DNA from: Opitutia bacterium
Lineage (GTDB): Bacteria > Verrucomicrobiota > Verrucomicrobiia > Opitutales > Opitutaceae
Assembly (NCBI GenBank): GCA_947475065.1
Contig: CANJLB010000006.1
Coordinates: 1 to 64,000 of the forward strand
Length of the DNA stretch: 64,000 nucleotides
Reading direction: 5' to 3'
Shown: positions 36,996 through 46,388 of the stretch, one piece after another
Numbering within the stretch: the first letter of the stretch is position 1
Layout of the letters: each line of letters opens with the position of its first letter
Program-made: the position numbers and the translations under genes
The notes under the pieces: generated by a model
Database searches by the model: none
Seen by the model: the letters and a program-made list of their open reading frames with translations, nothing else
What the model was told of the DNA's origin: nothing

Positions 36996-37892
36996 TTAGT
37001 GGGCGGCATGCGCGCCGTCAGCAGGGCCGTGAGCTTCGTCGTGGCCGTCGCCGTGGTTGCACAGCAGGCCGATGTAGACCGCGCTTAACAGCGTAAAGAC
37101 AAAGGCCTGCACCAAGCCGACCAGCAGCTCCATGAAGTAGAACGGCGGGGCGAACCAAGTTGAATGGAGCAGATTTTCACCACCGTAGACATTGCCGAAC
37201 AGCCGGGCGGAGAGTGTCACAGGACGAATGCAAATCGAGAGCACCTCAATCAGACCAACAAAGAGAAAAACCAGCGAAAAACCGTAGTACATTGCGCCGG
37301 GAAGATCCTTTTTGTCGGCCTTGTTGCCGAAGAGATCGAACAGGATCACTTTTGGGCCGGCATACTTGAAAATCAGGATCAGCCACGCACCAAAGGAAAT
37401 GAGGGCGAGCGCGATGGTGCCATTGAAGTCCGAGTTTGCCGGGCGAATCCACGGCCGCGTGAGATGGAAGTGACGCTCGGCATCCGTATGGCCCCAGCCA
37501 ATGGTGCCGACACCAGGCAGCAGGCCGCTCCAATTGTGCATGAGGATGAAGATAAAAAAGCAGATCAGCACCGGAAAGGCCGCCGGCATGGCCTTCTTGC
37601 CCACGATCGGCGCGAACAGATCACGCATCGTTCCGACCAGTTGCTCAACCACCGCCTGCCCGCGCGAAGGGATCAGCTGGGGTTTTTTTACCGCGAGGCG
37701 AAACACCAAGAGCACCAGCAACGCCACGACCCACGTGGTCGCCATGCTGTTGGTGATCACCAAGCCACCGACCTCAAACAGAGGCAGTCCCTTGGGAGCA
37801 ACCCCTTCATGCGCCGCCTCCGCGGCGAATGCCGGGAGGCTGGTCGCGAGGAGCGCGAGCAGGCGGAAGGAGGTTTTGACTAGGCGGGACAT
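36996..37892 (-). CDS. atpB: F-type ATP synthase a subunit
   Basis: A 298-residue membrane subunit forming the ion half-channels. It opens with a signal-like segment to about residue 25 (LLALLATSLPAFAAEA), common in long a subunits. The essential Arg lies in CIRPVTLSARLFGNVYGG. It ends in a His/Asp-rich tail (HGDGHDEAHGPADGAHAAH). ATG 37892 is preferred over TTG 37898. It is the first gene of the operon; no atpI gene is seen upstream. Confidence 0.95.
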   Translation of the reverse strand: MSRLVKTSFRLLALLATSLPAFAAEAAHEGVAPKGLPLFEVGGLVITNSMATTWVVALLVLLVFRLAVKKPQLIPSRGQAVVEQLVGTMRDLFAPIVGKKAMPAAFPVLICFFIFILMHNWSGLLPGVGTIGWGHTDAERHFHLTRPWIRPANSDFNGTIALALISFGAWLILIFKYAGPKVILFDLFGNKADKKDLPGAMYYGFSLVFLFVGLIEVLSICIRPVTLSARLFGNVYGGENLLHSTWFAPPFYFMELLVGLVQAFVFTLLSAVYIGLLCNHGDGHDEAHGPADGAHAAH

Positions 37893-38080
37893 GGACAAAG
37901 GGCGGGACGGGTAAAGTGAAAAAGATTGACGAAGTCAAATGCCCGCGCGCGCGTCAACCCCTGAAATCGGCCTCAGCGCGGTACCACCTCCAAGCATTAG
38001 CCCCGGCGTCCCGCGCAGCATGGTGGACTTATGGCCGTCCGGCGGCGCGCGACCCAACCAGTGCCAAAGGCCATCCGTTC
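37893..38080. promoter_or_regulatory. Upstream region of the atp operon
   Basis: A 188-bp gap upstream of atpB must hold the atp promoter. It contains a perfect TTGAC-GAA-GTCAA palindrome (37926-37938) and an alternating GCGCGCGCG run. No gene or RNA is evident, and a precise promoter was not assigned. Confidence 0.4.
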
Positions 38081-39058
38081 CTAAGGCGCGGCAAACAGTT
38101 CTGCAATGACGTCCTCCAGCGGCACGTCCTCGATGGTGATGTCGGCGACGGGGCCGGCGCTGAGGATTTCCTGCGAAACGGCGACGATCTGCTCGCCGGC
38201 CACGCGCACGGTGAACTTGCCCTCGCCATCGCGCGTCGTCGCGCCGTGCGAGGACTGCCAGCTTTCGGGAAACGCACCGCCATCGCCGGGCACAAAGCGG
38301 ACGATTTTTTTCGGGCTGCCGGTGCCGCCCTCCAGTCGCGCGAGCGCACCGTCATAGATTTTCCTGCCCTTGTTGATGATGATGACTCGCTCGCACAGCT
38401 CCTTGATGTCGGCCATGTAGTGGCTCGTGAGGAGGATGGTGACGCGGTGCCGGCGGTTGTAGTCGCGGAGAAACGAGCGCACGGCACGCTGCGAAACGAC
38501 ATCAAGCCCGATGGTCGGCTCGTCGAGAAAAAGCACGCGTGGTCGGTGGAGCAAGGCGGCGATGAGCTCCATCTTCATCCGTTCGCCAAGGGAAAGCTCG
38601 CGCACCATGACATTGAGCTTGGCCCGCACGTCGAGGAGGTCCACGAGCTCGTCGAGCGTCTGCCGGTATTGGTCGGCCGGCAGTCCGTAGATGTGACGGA
38701 GCAGGAGAAACGACTCCTGCGCGGGCAAATCCCACCAGAGCTGGTTTTTCTGGCCGAGCACGAGGGCGAAGATCCGACGGTAGGCGTTTTCGCGCTTCGT
38801 CGGGTCAAAGCCGGCGACGCGCGCCGTGCCCCCCGTCGGGTAGATGAGGCCGGAGAGCATCTTGAGCGTGGTGGTCTTGCCCGCACCGTTGGGCCCGAGG
38901 AAGCCGACGAACTCTCCCTCCGCGATGGAAAACGACACATCGTCGGCCGCGCGCGTCTCCTCGAACTGGCGCCTGAACAGCCCGCGCACGCCGCCCCAGA
39001 AGCCGGGCGGCTTCTTGTAGGTGCGGAACACACGGGTGAGGTGGGAAACTTCGATCAT
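38081..39058 (-). CDS. ABC transporter ATPase (COG4586/ABC-2 type)
   Basis: A 325-residue ATPase with the N-terminal pattern MIEVSHLTRVFRTYKKPPGF, typical of the COG4586 subgroup. Walker A is GPNGAGKTTTLKML, the signature is ELSLGERMKMELIAALL, Walker B is VLFLDEPTIGLDVVS, and a C-terminal extension follows. Such ATPases normally sit next to two DUF990-type permease genes, but neither flank holds one, so the membrane partner must be encoded elsewhere. Divergent from the dUTPase-like gene. Confidence 0.9.
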   Translation of the reverse strand: MIEVSHLTRVFRTYKKPPGFWGGVRGLFRRQFEETRAADDVSFSIAEGEFVGFLGPNGAGKTTTLKMLSGLIYPTGGTARVAGFDPTKRENAYRRIFALVLGQKNQLWWDLPAQESFLLLRHIYGLPADQYRQTLDELVDLLDVRAKLNVMVRELSLGERMKMELIAALLHRPRVLFLDEPTIGLDVVSQRAVRSFLRDYNRRHRVTILLTSHYMADIKELCERVIIINKGRKIYDGALARLEGGTGSPKKIVRFVPGDGGAFPESWQSSHGATTRDGEGKFTVRVAGEQIVAVSQEILSAGPVADITIEDVPLEDVIAELFAAP

Positions 39059-39161
39059 GAAGCCGGCGAGTGAAACCGACTGCGTGCGAAAGGGAAGAAA
39101 AACGTCCGCCCCCCCCACTACCCGCTTGCCACGCGCCGGTGGCGCCACCACCGTCGCCCGC

Positions 39162-39533
39162 ATGGACAAACTCGAGGAAATTTTCCGCATGCAGGACGCC
39201 CTCAACCAGCGCATCGGCGTCAAGCTCCCGCCCCCCACGGACGAGGAAAAGACCAAGTGGGTGCTCAACTACACCCGCGCCATGCAGCAGGAGACAGCCG
39301 AGCTGATTGACAGCGTGCCGTGGAAATGGTGGGCGAAATACCAGAAGTTCGACGAGCAGAACGCCCGCGTCGAGGTCGTTGACCTGTTCCACTTCCTCGT
39401 CTCGCTCGCACAGACCCTCGGCATGAGCGCCGACGATGTCTATCAGGCCTACCTCAAGAAAAACCAAGTCAATCACCAGCGGCAAGAGAGCGGCTACGCC
39501 AAGAAGGACGAGGCGGACTCGAAGCACATCTGA
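39162..39533 (+). CDS. dUTPase-like/MazG-type all-alpha NTP pyrophosphatase
   Basis: A 123-residue all-helical protein. LEEIFRMQDALNQRIG, then the metal-binding pattern QQETAELIDSVPWKWW, then VEVVDLFHFLVSLAQTLGM match the dimeric dUTPase (dUTPase_2) family, whose E-x-x-E and E-x-x-D residues bind Mg2+. It probably hydrolyses dUTP or a related nucleotide. It is shorter than full-length trypanosomal and phage dimeric dUTPases, as in bacterial homologues. Confidence 0.82.
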   Translation: MDKLEEIFRMQDALNQRIGVKLPPPTDEEKTKWVLNYTRAMQQETAELIDSVPWKWWAKYQKFDEQNARVEVVDLFHFLVSLAQTLGMSADDVYQAYLKKNQVNHQRQESGYAKKDEADSKHI

Positions 39534-39540
39534 CGCAGAG

Positions 39541-39612
39541 GTTATCGGTTCACGGTGCGGAGTTCACAGTCAGATAGGCAACGGTGAACCGTGAACTGTG
39601 AACGATAACTTT
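39541..39612. terminator. Word-built bidirectional hairpin between converging genes
   Basis: The ends GTTATCG and CGATAAC pair exactly, and inner words GGTTCACGGT/AGTTCACAGT pair with ACGGTGAACCGTGAAC and TGTGAAC. The right arm is followed by TTTTTT on the plus strand. It lies between the dUTPase-like gene (plus) and the thioesterase gene (minus), so it can stop both transcripts. Confidence 0.72.
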
Positions 39613-39614
39613 TT

Positions 39615-40076
39615 TCACCGCGTGACCACAAACGCCGCCGTCACGTCCACGGCGGTCTGGCCGGACTCGATGACACGGGCGCGGAGCTTGAGCTTGGCCT
39701 TGCCGTAGCGGGCGAGGGCTTCCTTGAACTCGGCAACGGCAGCCTGCGCGGGGCGCTCACAGATGGCGCGGAGATCGCCGATCACGGGACGGCGGTAGGC
39801 GGCGCGGCTCTCTTTTACGACAATGTGCCAGGTGGGCTTTGCCCCATCCTTCTCGTCGCGCATCAGCTCCCAGACCACGCCGTAGCCGGCGAGCGTGGCG
39901 AGCGAAACGAGGCTGCCGCCAAAGGCGGTGTTAAGAGAATTCTTGTTCGGCTCCTTGGGGGCGGTGAGCACGAGGGCATGCGCGTCGCTGACCTCCACGC
40001 CGACGTCCATCGCCTTGGCGAGCGGGATCATCTCGTGCAGAAAATGCTCAAACGCGGGAATCTTGACCGGTTTCAT
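39615..40076 (-). CDS. Thioesterase, YiiD C-terminal/hotdog-like
   Basis: A 153-residue hotdog-fold protein. AKAMDVGVEVSDAHALVLTA, then the hotdog helix NTAFGGSLVSLATLAGYGVV and the strand YRRPVIGDLRAICERP match the YiiD C-terminal thioesterase domain (PF09500). It probably hydrolyses an acyl-CoA or acyl-carrier thioester. It is a stand-alone domain, whereas in E. coli YiiD (FabY) it is fused to an acetyltransferase. Confidence 0.85.
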   Translation of the reverse strand: MKPVKIPAFEHFLHEMIPLAKAMDVGVEVSDAHALVLTAPKEPNKNSLNTAFGGSLVSLATLAGYGVVWELMRDEKDGAKPTWHIVVKESRAAYRRPVIGDLRAICERPAQAAVAEFKEALARYGKAKLKLRARVIESGQTAVDVTAAFVVTR

Positions 40077-40292
40077 GCGGAAGGGAATCTGTCGTTTGGC
40101 ATGTCGTTGTCAATGGCGGGCTGAATGCAGGCAAAAAACAGGGATGCGCGGTCCGTATGACCATGATAGCGTATGCTTTGAGCATCTGCCGAACGGCTCC
40201 AACTTCGCCGCCCGGTCCCGGCTGGGCTAAGGCCACCGCCGCAGGAAGAGGAAGCAAAATGGCGAAAGCAGAGGTTTTCAGTGGGGAAATCC

Positions 40293-42401
40293 TCAGCGCA
40301 AGGTGACTTTGCCCCGCAGGAGGATGCGGTTGGACGCACCACCGACGAGGATGCGATATTCTCCCGGCTCGGCGTGCCAGGCGTGCTTCGCCGCATCCCA
40401 ATAGGCAAAGTCCTTCGTTGCGAGACGCACGCTCACGGCACGGGTTTCGCCGGGACGGAGCGCGACCTTGGCGAAACCTTTCAGCTCCTTGACGGGGCGC
40501 GGCACGGGGGCATTGACGGGCTGTACGTACACCTGCGCGATCTCGGCCCCGGCGACCTTGCCGGCATTGGTGACGGCAAACTCCACACCCAGCCGGCCGC
40601 CGGGCGAGAGCACGGCGGGCGCGATGGAGAGACCGGTGTACTTGAACGTGGTGTAGGAAAGCCCATGGCCGAAGGCGTAGAGCGGCCTGATTTTTTTGGC
40701 CTCATACCAGTGGTAGCCGACGAAGACGCCTTCCCAGTATTCGATGCGGTTGATCGGGTGCGCCATGTCGTTGTCCGCCTCGGGACCGACGTAAAAATCT
40801 TCGTCCGGCGGGAGGTAGCCATGGCCGGGCGAATCCTCAAAGCGGCGCTCGATGGTGATCGGCAGCTTGCCGGAGGGGTTAGTCTCGCCGCAGAGGATCT
40901 CGGCCAGCGCGCGGTTGCCGTTCTGGCCGGGATACCATGCATACACAATCGCCGCCGCGCGGGCGTGCCAGCCCGTCATGCGGATGCCGCCGCCGCTATT
41001 GACGATGACGACGGTGCGCGGGTTGAGCGCGACGGCGCGGGCGACCCGCGCCTCCTCTGCCTCGGGCAGCGCGAAGGGCCGGTCCCAGCCTTCGCTGTCA
41101 AACGTGCCCGTGCTGAGCAGCACAGCCTTGGCCGACTTGAGCTGCGCGTCGGTCGGCTCCTTCACGAACTCGAGGCGCGCACCGTAGGTGACGCGCAACG
41201 CAGCGAGCAGCGTGACGACATTGTAGCCATCCACGTTGGCAGAGCCGCCGCCGCGCGCGAGGCGGTCCACGAAGAGGCCGGTCACAAGGATTTTGCCGGC
41301 CGCCTTCGGGCGGAGCGGGAGCACGCCGTTGTTTTTGAGCAGCACAATGCCTTCGCGCGCGGTCTGGAGCGCGACCTGTTCGTGCTCGGGGAATTTTTCC
41401 AAAAAATAGTCGTCGCGCACCGGCCGGTCGTGAAGGCCCATCGCGATGCCGGTGCGGAGAATGCTGCGCGCCATCCGGTCGGTCTCGGCGGTGGAAACTT
41501 TGCCGCTCTTGAGCAGGCGGTCGGCATCGGCAGCGAGAAATTTCTCGCCGGGCATCTCAAGGTCCTGCCCGGAGCGGATGATTTTTTCGGCATCCCAAAC
41601 GGACCACCAATCGGACATGACGAGCCACTTGAAGCCGAGCTGACGGCGCAGCAGGTCGGTGATGACCGCGCGGCTCTGGCCGCACCACTCGCCGTTGAGG
41701 AGGTTGTAGGCGGTCATCACGGCCATCGCGCCTGCGGCGATGCCGGCCTTGAACGCCGGCAGGTAAATCTCGTGCAGCGTGCGCTCATCAATTACCGAGT
41801 CCGACGTGCGCCGGTGGTGGTCGGTGTTGTTGGCGGCAAAATGCTTCAGTGTCGGGATCGTGCCGGTCTCCAGCACGCCGGCGACGTAGCGCTCGGTGAG
41901 GCGGGAAATCAGGAACGGATCCTCGCCGAAATACTCGAAGTTCCGCCCGCACTGGGAAACACGGTAGATGTTCACGCCCGGCCCGAGCAGCACGGCGACG
42001 CCGCCGGCGCGGCACTCTTCGCCGACGCTGCGGGCGTAGCGATGCGCGAGGTTGGGGTTCCATGTCGCGGCGAGCAGAATGGGACAGGGAAACGCGACCG
42101 AACGCGCGAGCGTGGCATTGTAGTTTTTGCGAAGGTGCAGGCCCTGTGTCGCGTCGCACAGATAGAGTTCCGGGATGCCGAGGCGCGGCAGGCCGCGGAT
42201 GGAGAAAAAGTTGTGGCCGGTGATGAGCGAAAGCTTTTCCTCGCGCGTCATCTGCGCGAGCAGCGCGCCGGCCCGGCGGTCCGCATCGGCAAAGCTGACC
42301 GGGGTCTTGAATGACGGCTCGATGAACAGCGTGGCATCGCCGGGCGGACGGGGCGCAACGGCGACGGCGCGGCGGCGGGTGATAGGGCGGGGGCGTTTCA
42401 T
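40293..42401 (-). CDS. Glycoside hydrolase family 3 beta-glucosidase
   Basis: A 702-residue GH3 enzyme without a signal peptide. The N-terminal TIM barrel has KLSLITGHNFF, PTLKHFAANNTDHHRRTSDS and the nucleophile segment WLVMSDWWSV (Asp in SDW). The second alpha/beta domain (VVIVNSGGGIRMTGW, YAWYPGQNGNRALAEILCG) and a C-terminal fibronectin III-like domain follow. Likely a cytoplasmic beta-glucosidase or related exo-glycosidase; exact sugar specificity is open. Confidence 0.93.
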   Translation of the reverse strand: MKRPRPITRRRAVAVAPRPPGDATLFIEPSFKTPVSFADADRRAGALLAQMTREEKLSLITGHNFFSIRGLPRLGIPELYLCDATQGLHLRKNYNATLARSVAFPCPILLAATWNPNLAHRYARSVGEECRAGGVAVLLGPGVNIYRVSQCGRNFEYFGEDPFLISRLTERYVAGVLETGTIPTLKHFAANNTDHHRRTSDSVIDERTLHEIYLPAFKAGIAAGAMAVMTAYNLLNGEWCGQSRAVITDLLRRQLGFKWLVMSDWWSVWDAEKIIRSGQDLEMPGEKFLAADADRLLKSGKVSTAETDRMARSILRTGIAMGLHDRPVRDDYFLEKFPEHEQVALQTAREGIVLLKNNGVLPLRPKAAGKILVTGLFVDRLARGGGSANVDGYNVVTLLAALRVTYGARLEFVKEPTDAQLKSAKAVLLSTGTFDSEGWDRPFALPEAEEARVARAVALNPRTVVIVNSGGGIRMTGWHARAAAIVYAWYPGQNGNRALAEILCGETNPSGKLPITIERRFEDSPGHGYLPPDEDFYVGPEADNDMAHPINRIEYWEGVFVGYHWYEAKKIRPLYAFGHGLSYTTFKYTGLSIAPAVLSPGGRLGVEFAVTNAGKVAGAEIAQVYVQPVNAPVPRPVKELKGFAKVALRPGETRAVSVRLATKDFAYWDAAKHAWHAEPGEYRILVGGASNRILLRGKVTLR

Positions 42402-42434
42402 GTTGGAAAAACGCCGACGAACAAAAGAGGCGTG

Positions 42435-42457
42435 GCTGGTGAAGACCAGCGCTAAGG
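42435..42457. repeat. Hairpin with GCTAAGG tail
   Basis: GCTGGT-GAAG-ACCAGC (42435-42450) is followed by GCTAAGG (42451-42457), in the gap between the ankyrin gene end and the GH3 start. The right palindrome of the element at 50442-50464 is likewise followed by GCTAAGG. Confidence 0.55.
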
Positions 42458-42463
42458 GGCCGA

Positions 42464-43825
42464 CTAAACCTGCAGCAGCTCCTTGAGCAAGGGATCCTCA
42501 TCTGAACCCATGGCCTTGGGCAGCCAGCCGCATTGGTCGGTGATTGTTGGATCGGCCCCGTGACCAAGCAGCAACTGGATCGCCTCCCGAGATTGCGTTT
42601 CAAACAGCGGCGTACGAAGGTCCACATCCTGCGCATTGGGATCGGCCCCATGCTGCAGCAGCAGTTGCGCGGCCTCGCGCGCGTCGGCACAGATGGCGGA
42701 GTGCAAGGCGGTCGCTCCGGTGCTGGTGAGATCAATCTGCGCGCCGTGCCTGATGAGCCAGTCCACCCACGCGGTGTCGTTGGCCGCCGCCGCCACTGCC
42801 AACGGCCAGCTGCCGGAATCATCAATGGAATTTATGTCCGCTCCGCCTTTCTCAGCCAGCAGTTTCATGGCCTTTTCGGAGCGGGCTTCGTTGATCGCCC
42901 GCTTCTCATTGGCCTCAATCGCCGCGCCCGCATCCAGTAACAGTTCGACTGTGCGGACACTGTCATTTTCGCAAGCAATCATCAATGGGGTCTTCCCGAA
43001 TCTGTCGGCAGATTCGGCATTTGCGCCAGCAGACTTCAGCAACCATGCGACAGCCTCGGCTCGGTCGTGTTCGGCCGCGATGTGCAACGGGCTGGCGCCC
43101 AAACGACCCGGCTGGTCAAGGGGGGAACCGAGTTCCGCAAGTTTGCTGATCTTGGCCACGTCGCCCATTTTTACGGCCAAGAGAAAGGGTGTGATTTCCC
43201 AACGCTTCCCCTTGCCTGCTAGTTCAGCGGCTGTACTATGGTGCCGGCCAAGTTCAGCCGGCGTTCCCCGCGCGGTCAACCTGTGAAGCTCGTTCCACTC
43301 GAGCGGCAACGGTGAGGCGCCCAAGTCAAGGAGGAGGCTGATCCCTTCAAAATCACCAAAACGATAGCAGGTGCTGACGGGCGACTCCTTGTAACTAGAG
43401 GCGTCGTCAAGTGGCACTCCACACCCGGCCAAAAATTGGATAATTTCAAGCTTGGCCGGAGAGGGCGGTTGAAAACAAGAAGAGACCAGGGTGGTGAAAT
43501 TGCCCTTGGCTCGAAGATGCGGATCGGCACCACGCTCGCAAAGGAAACGCACCAACTGAGGCTGGCCGCTTGACGCCGCCAGGTGAAGCGGCGTTCTGCC
43601 CAATTGGCCGACGGCATTTATGTCGGCTCCGGCATCAAGCAGGAAATGGACCGTTGTCAGTCCGCATTTGGGCCCTTTGGGCCGGTCAAAAGTATACAAG
43701 CTGTGGAGTGCGGCAATCAGCGGGGTGTCATCCGTCCGGTCCCGCCGATCGACCGGCACGCCACGTGAGAGACAGTATTTCAGGCCGTCAATGTCGCCCC
43801 GTTTGGCTGCCGTGTGGATTTGCAC
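42464..43825 (-). CDS. Ankyrin-repeat protein
   Basis: A 453-residue protein made almost wholly of ankyrin repeats, about ten to twelve. Typical units are GRTPLHLAASSGQPQLVRFL, LGASPLHIAAEHDRAEAVAW and ATALHSAICADAREAAQLLL. No signal peptide or enzymatic domain was seen. Ankyrin stacks bind protein partners; the partner is unknown. Ends 62 bp before the GH3 start on the same strand. Confidence 0.92.
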   Translation of the reverse strand: MQIHTAAKRGDIDGLKYCLSRGVPVDRRDRTDDTPLIAALHSLYTFDRPKGPKCGLTTVHFLLDAGADINAVGQLGRTPLHLAASSGQPQLVRFLCERGADPHLRAKGNFTTLVSSCFQPPSPAKLEIIQFLAGCGVPLDDASSYKESPVSTCYRFGDFEGISLLLDLGASPLPLEWNELHRLTARGTPAELGRHHSTAAELAGKGKRWEITPFLLAVKMGDVAKISKLAELGSPLDQPGRLGASPLHIAAEHDRAEAVAWLLKSAGANAESADRFGKTPLMIACENDSVRTVELLLDAGAAIEANEKRAINEARSEKAMKLLAEKGGADINSIDDSGSWPLAVAAAANDTAWVDWLIRHGAQIDLTSTGATALHSAICADAREAAQLLLQHGADPNAQDVDLRTPLFETQSREAIQLLLGHGADPTITDQCGWLPKAMGSDEDPLLKELLQV

Positions 43826-43955
43826 TGGTGGAAGCTTGGAAATTGTCCCAACCGGATCAAGGAATGAGTGAGCTTAACGCCTGACCGATTGAGCATGATC
43901 GTGCGCGGCTTTCGCGCAGCTTGAATCTCACGCGCCTTTGGCCACGCTCCCACGC

Positions 43956-45647
43956 ATGGCCCAGTCTGAAACAGCTCCCAAGATCATCTTCTCCATGCTC
44001 GGCGTCTCGAAGAAAATCGAGCGCAAGGAGATCCTCCGCGACATCTCGCTGTCGTTCTACCACGGCGCGAAGATCGGCGTGCTCGGCCTCAACGGCTCCG
44101 GCAAGTCGTCGCTGCTGAAAATTCTCGCCGGACGCGACACCGAGATTGACGGCCGCGTGCATTTCGAGCCGGGCTATCCCGTCGGTTTCCTGGAACAGGA
44201 ACCGCATCTCACGCCCGGCGCGACGGTTCGCGAGTGCGTCGAAGAGGGAGTGAAGCATCTCACCGATCTCACCACCGCCTATGATGCGACGTGGGACGAA
44301 CTGGCAGCGGCGGAAACCGAAGCGGCGAAGGACGCCGTCGCGGACAAGCAGGCAAGGCTGCAGGAAAAAATTGACGCCCTTGGCGCTTGGGACGTGGCGC
44401 CGCAGGTGGAGATGGCGATGGATGCGCTCCGCTGCCCGCCGCCCGACCAGTCGGTGGACAAGCTCTCCGGCGGCGAGCGCCGCCGGGTCGCGCTCGCCCG
44501 GCTGCTGCTGCAAAAGCCCGCCATCCTCCTCCTTGACGAGCCAACCAACCATCTCGACGCCGAGAGCGTCCACTGGCTTGAGCAGCATCTCGCGCGCTAC
44601 GAAGGCACGGTCATCGCGGTGACGCACGACCGTTATTTTTTGGACAATGTCGCGCAGTGGATCCTCGAGCTCGCGCATGGCCATGGCATCCCATGGAAAG
44701 GCAACTATTCCGGCTGGCTGGAGCAGAAGCAGGCGCGCGCCGGGGTCGAGCAGCGCACCGAGGACCGCCGGCAGAAGGCGATGGCGCGCGAGCTGGCGTG
44801 GATCCGGCAGGGAGCCAAGGCGCGTGTGGCCAAGTCGCAGGCGCGCATCACGGCCTATGAAAAAATGCTCACGGCCAACGTCGCCGAAAAGGAGCGCGAT
44901 TTTGAGCTGCTCATCCCGCCCGGTCCGCGCCTCGGCGCGCTCGTGGTCGAGGCGAAAAACCTCGCGAAGAGCTACGGCGACAACGTGCTGTTTGAGAACG
45001 TCAATTTTTCGCTGCCGCCCGGCGGCATCGTCGGCGTCATCGGACCCAACGGCGCTGGCAAGACGACGATGTTCCGTCTCATCACTGGCGCGGAGCAGCC
45101 CGACGCCGGCGAGCTGCGGGTCGGCCCGACCGTGAAGTTGGCGCACGTGGACCAGTCGCGCGACACGCTGCCCGACGGCGAAACCATCTGGCAGGCCATC
45201 AGCGGCGGCGAGGAGATCATGCGGCTGCCCGGCCGCGAGGTGAACAGCCGCGCCTACTGTGCGCAGTTTGGCTTCACCGGACCCGACCAGAGCAAGAAGG
45301 TCGGCGTGCTCTCCGGCGGCGAGCGCAACCGCGTCCACCTCGCGCGTCTGCTCAAGGCCGGGGCCAACCTCATCCTGCTCGACGAGCCGACGAACGACCT
45401 CGACGTGAACTCGGTCCGGGCGCTGGAGGAGGCGCTGGAAAACTTCGCCGGTTGCGCGGTGGTGGTCACGCACGACCGCTGGTTCCTCGACCGCGTGGCG
45501 ACCCACATCCTCGCGTTCGAGGGCGACAGCACGGTGCATTGGTTCAACGGCAACTACTCCGGCTATCTGGAGGACTTCCGCCGCCGCAAAGGCAAGGCCG
45601 CCGACCAGCCACACCGGATCAAATACCGCAAGCTCACGCGCGGGTAG
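43956..45647 (+). CDS. ettA: ABC-F translation factor EttA
   Basis: A 563-residue soluble ABC-F protein with two ATPase domains: Walker A GLNGSGKSSLLKIL and GPNGAGKTTMFRLI, signatures LSGGERRRVALARL and LSGGERNRVHLARL, Walker B AILLLDEPTNHLDAES and LILLDEPTNDLDVNS. They are joined by a basic linker (KQARAGVEQRTEDRRQKAM). The family-typical KIIFSMLGVSKKI start identifies EttA, which binds the ribosomal E site and throttles translation at low ATP. Confidence 0.95.
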   Translation: MAQSETAPKIIFSMLGVSKKIERKEILRDISLSFYHGAKIGVLGLNGSGKSSLLKILAGRDTEIDGRVHFEPGYPVGFLEQEPHLTPGATVRECVEEGVKHLTDLTTAYDATWDELAAAETEAAKDAVADKQARLQEKIDALGAWDVAPQVEMAMDALRCPPPDQSVDKLSGGERRRVALARLLLQKPAILLLDEPTNHLDAESVHWLEQHLARYEGTVIAVTHDRYFLDNVAQWILELAHGHGIPWKGNYSGWLEQKQARAGVEQRTEDRRQKAMARELAWIRQGAKARVAKSQARITAYEKMLTANVAEKERDFELLIPPGPRLGALVVEAKNLAKSYGDNVLFENVNFSLPPGGIVGVIGPNGAGKTTMFRLITGAEQPDAGELRVGPTVKLAHVDQSRDTLPDGETIWQAISGGEEIMRLPGREVNSRAYCAQFGFTGPDQSKKVGVLSGGERNRVHLARLLKAGANLILLDEPTNDLDVNSVRALEEALENFAGCAVVVTHDRWFLDRVATHILAFEGDSTVHWFNGNYSGYLEDFRRRKGKAADQPHRIKYRKLTRG

Positions 45648-45651
45648 AATT

Positions 45652-45761
45652 GAAGCACAAAGCCGCAAAGCTGCGAAGGAATGAATCCGGGGACTCAAAG
45701 TTCTCACGCCGGTGAAGTTCTATCCATTGCCTCTTAGCGTCTTTGCGCTTTGTTCCCTTCC
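45652..45761. repeat. Word-built inverted repeat between ettA and msrA
   Basis: The left arm (45652-45680) contains GAAGCACAAAGCCGCAAAGC and TGCGAAGGA. The right arm (45730-45761) contains CTTAGCGTCTTTGCGCTTTG and TTCCCTTCC. The repeated word is close to GCAAAGC. The right arm ends right at the msrA ATG, so it would fold over that start. Confidence 0.78.
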
Positions 45762-46298
45762 ATGAATCCCGCTAAAATCAAAACCGAATCCCTCGTCCTC
45801 GGCGGCGGCTGCTTCTGGTGCCTTGATGCCGCCTACCGGCTCCTGCCCGGCGTGCATGCCGTGACCAGCGGCTATGCCGGCGGCAAGGAGCCGAACCCGA
45901 CCTACGAGCAAATCTGCAACCATGCGACCGGCCATGCCGAGGTTGTCAAAATTGATTTCGACCCCGCGCAGGTCCCGCTCGCCGGGCTGCTCACTTTTTT
46001 TTGGAAGGTGCATGACCCCACCCAGGTCGGCGGGCAGGGAAACGACCACGGCCCGCAGTATCGTTCGATCATCCTCGCCGCCGACACCGCTCAGCAGGCC
46101 GCCGCCGAACAGTCGCGCGCGACAGCGCAGGCAATCTATCGCGATCCGATCACGACGGAGATCGTGTCGCTGGTGAAATTCTGGCCGGCGGAGGACTACC
46201 ACCAGGATTATTTCGCGAAGCACCCGAACCAAGGCTACTGCGCCGCCGTCATTGCCCCGAAAGTTCGCAAGCTCGAGAAAGCCCTCGGCGGGGCTTGA
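45762..46298 (+). CDS. msrA: Peptide methionine sulfoxide reductase MsrA
   Basis: A 178-residue reductase of methionine-S-sulfoxide. The catalytic motif GGGCFWC places the active Cys at 17 and another Cys at 20. GYAGGKEPNPTYEQIC, TQVGGQGNDHGPQYRS and EDYHQDYFAKHPNQGYC follow; the last Cys is a candidate resolving residue. ATG 45762 is favoured over 45750. Repairs oxidised proteins in the cytoplasm. Confidence 0.96.
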   Translation: MNPAKIKTESLVLGGGCFWCLDAAYRLLPGVHAVTSGYAGGKEPNPTYEQICNHATGHAEVVKIDFDPAQVPLAGLLTFFWKVHDPTQVGGQGNDHGPQYRSIILAADTAQQAAAEQSRATAQAIYRDPITTEIVSLVKFWPAEDYHQDYFAKHPNQGYCAAVIAPKVRKLEKALGGA

Positions 46299-46328
46299 GA
46301 AGCAAATGCTGGCGCCCGCAATGCTCAG

Positions 46329-46368
46329 GCGCGTTGGAGTCAACGCGCTCCACCTCGGGCAAGACCCG
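46329..46368. repeat. Two hairpins between msrA and the hydroxylase gene
   Basis: GCGCGTTG-GAGT-CAACGCGC (46329-46348) and a short CGGG-CAAGA-CCCG (46356-46368), each followed by a CTCCA-like tail. The second has the same CAAGA loop as the hairpins at 26549-26601. They lie between converging genes and may act as terminators. Confidence 0.55.
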
Positions 46369-46388
46369 CGCTCCAGTCACAAACCCGC

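Noticed and set aside
37926-37938. TTGAC-GAA-GTCAA as an operator for the atp promoter
   Set aside because: Thirteen bases with one copy is weak evidence, and no regulator candidate is known; kept only as a note.
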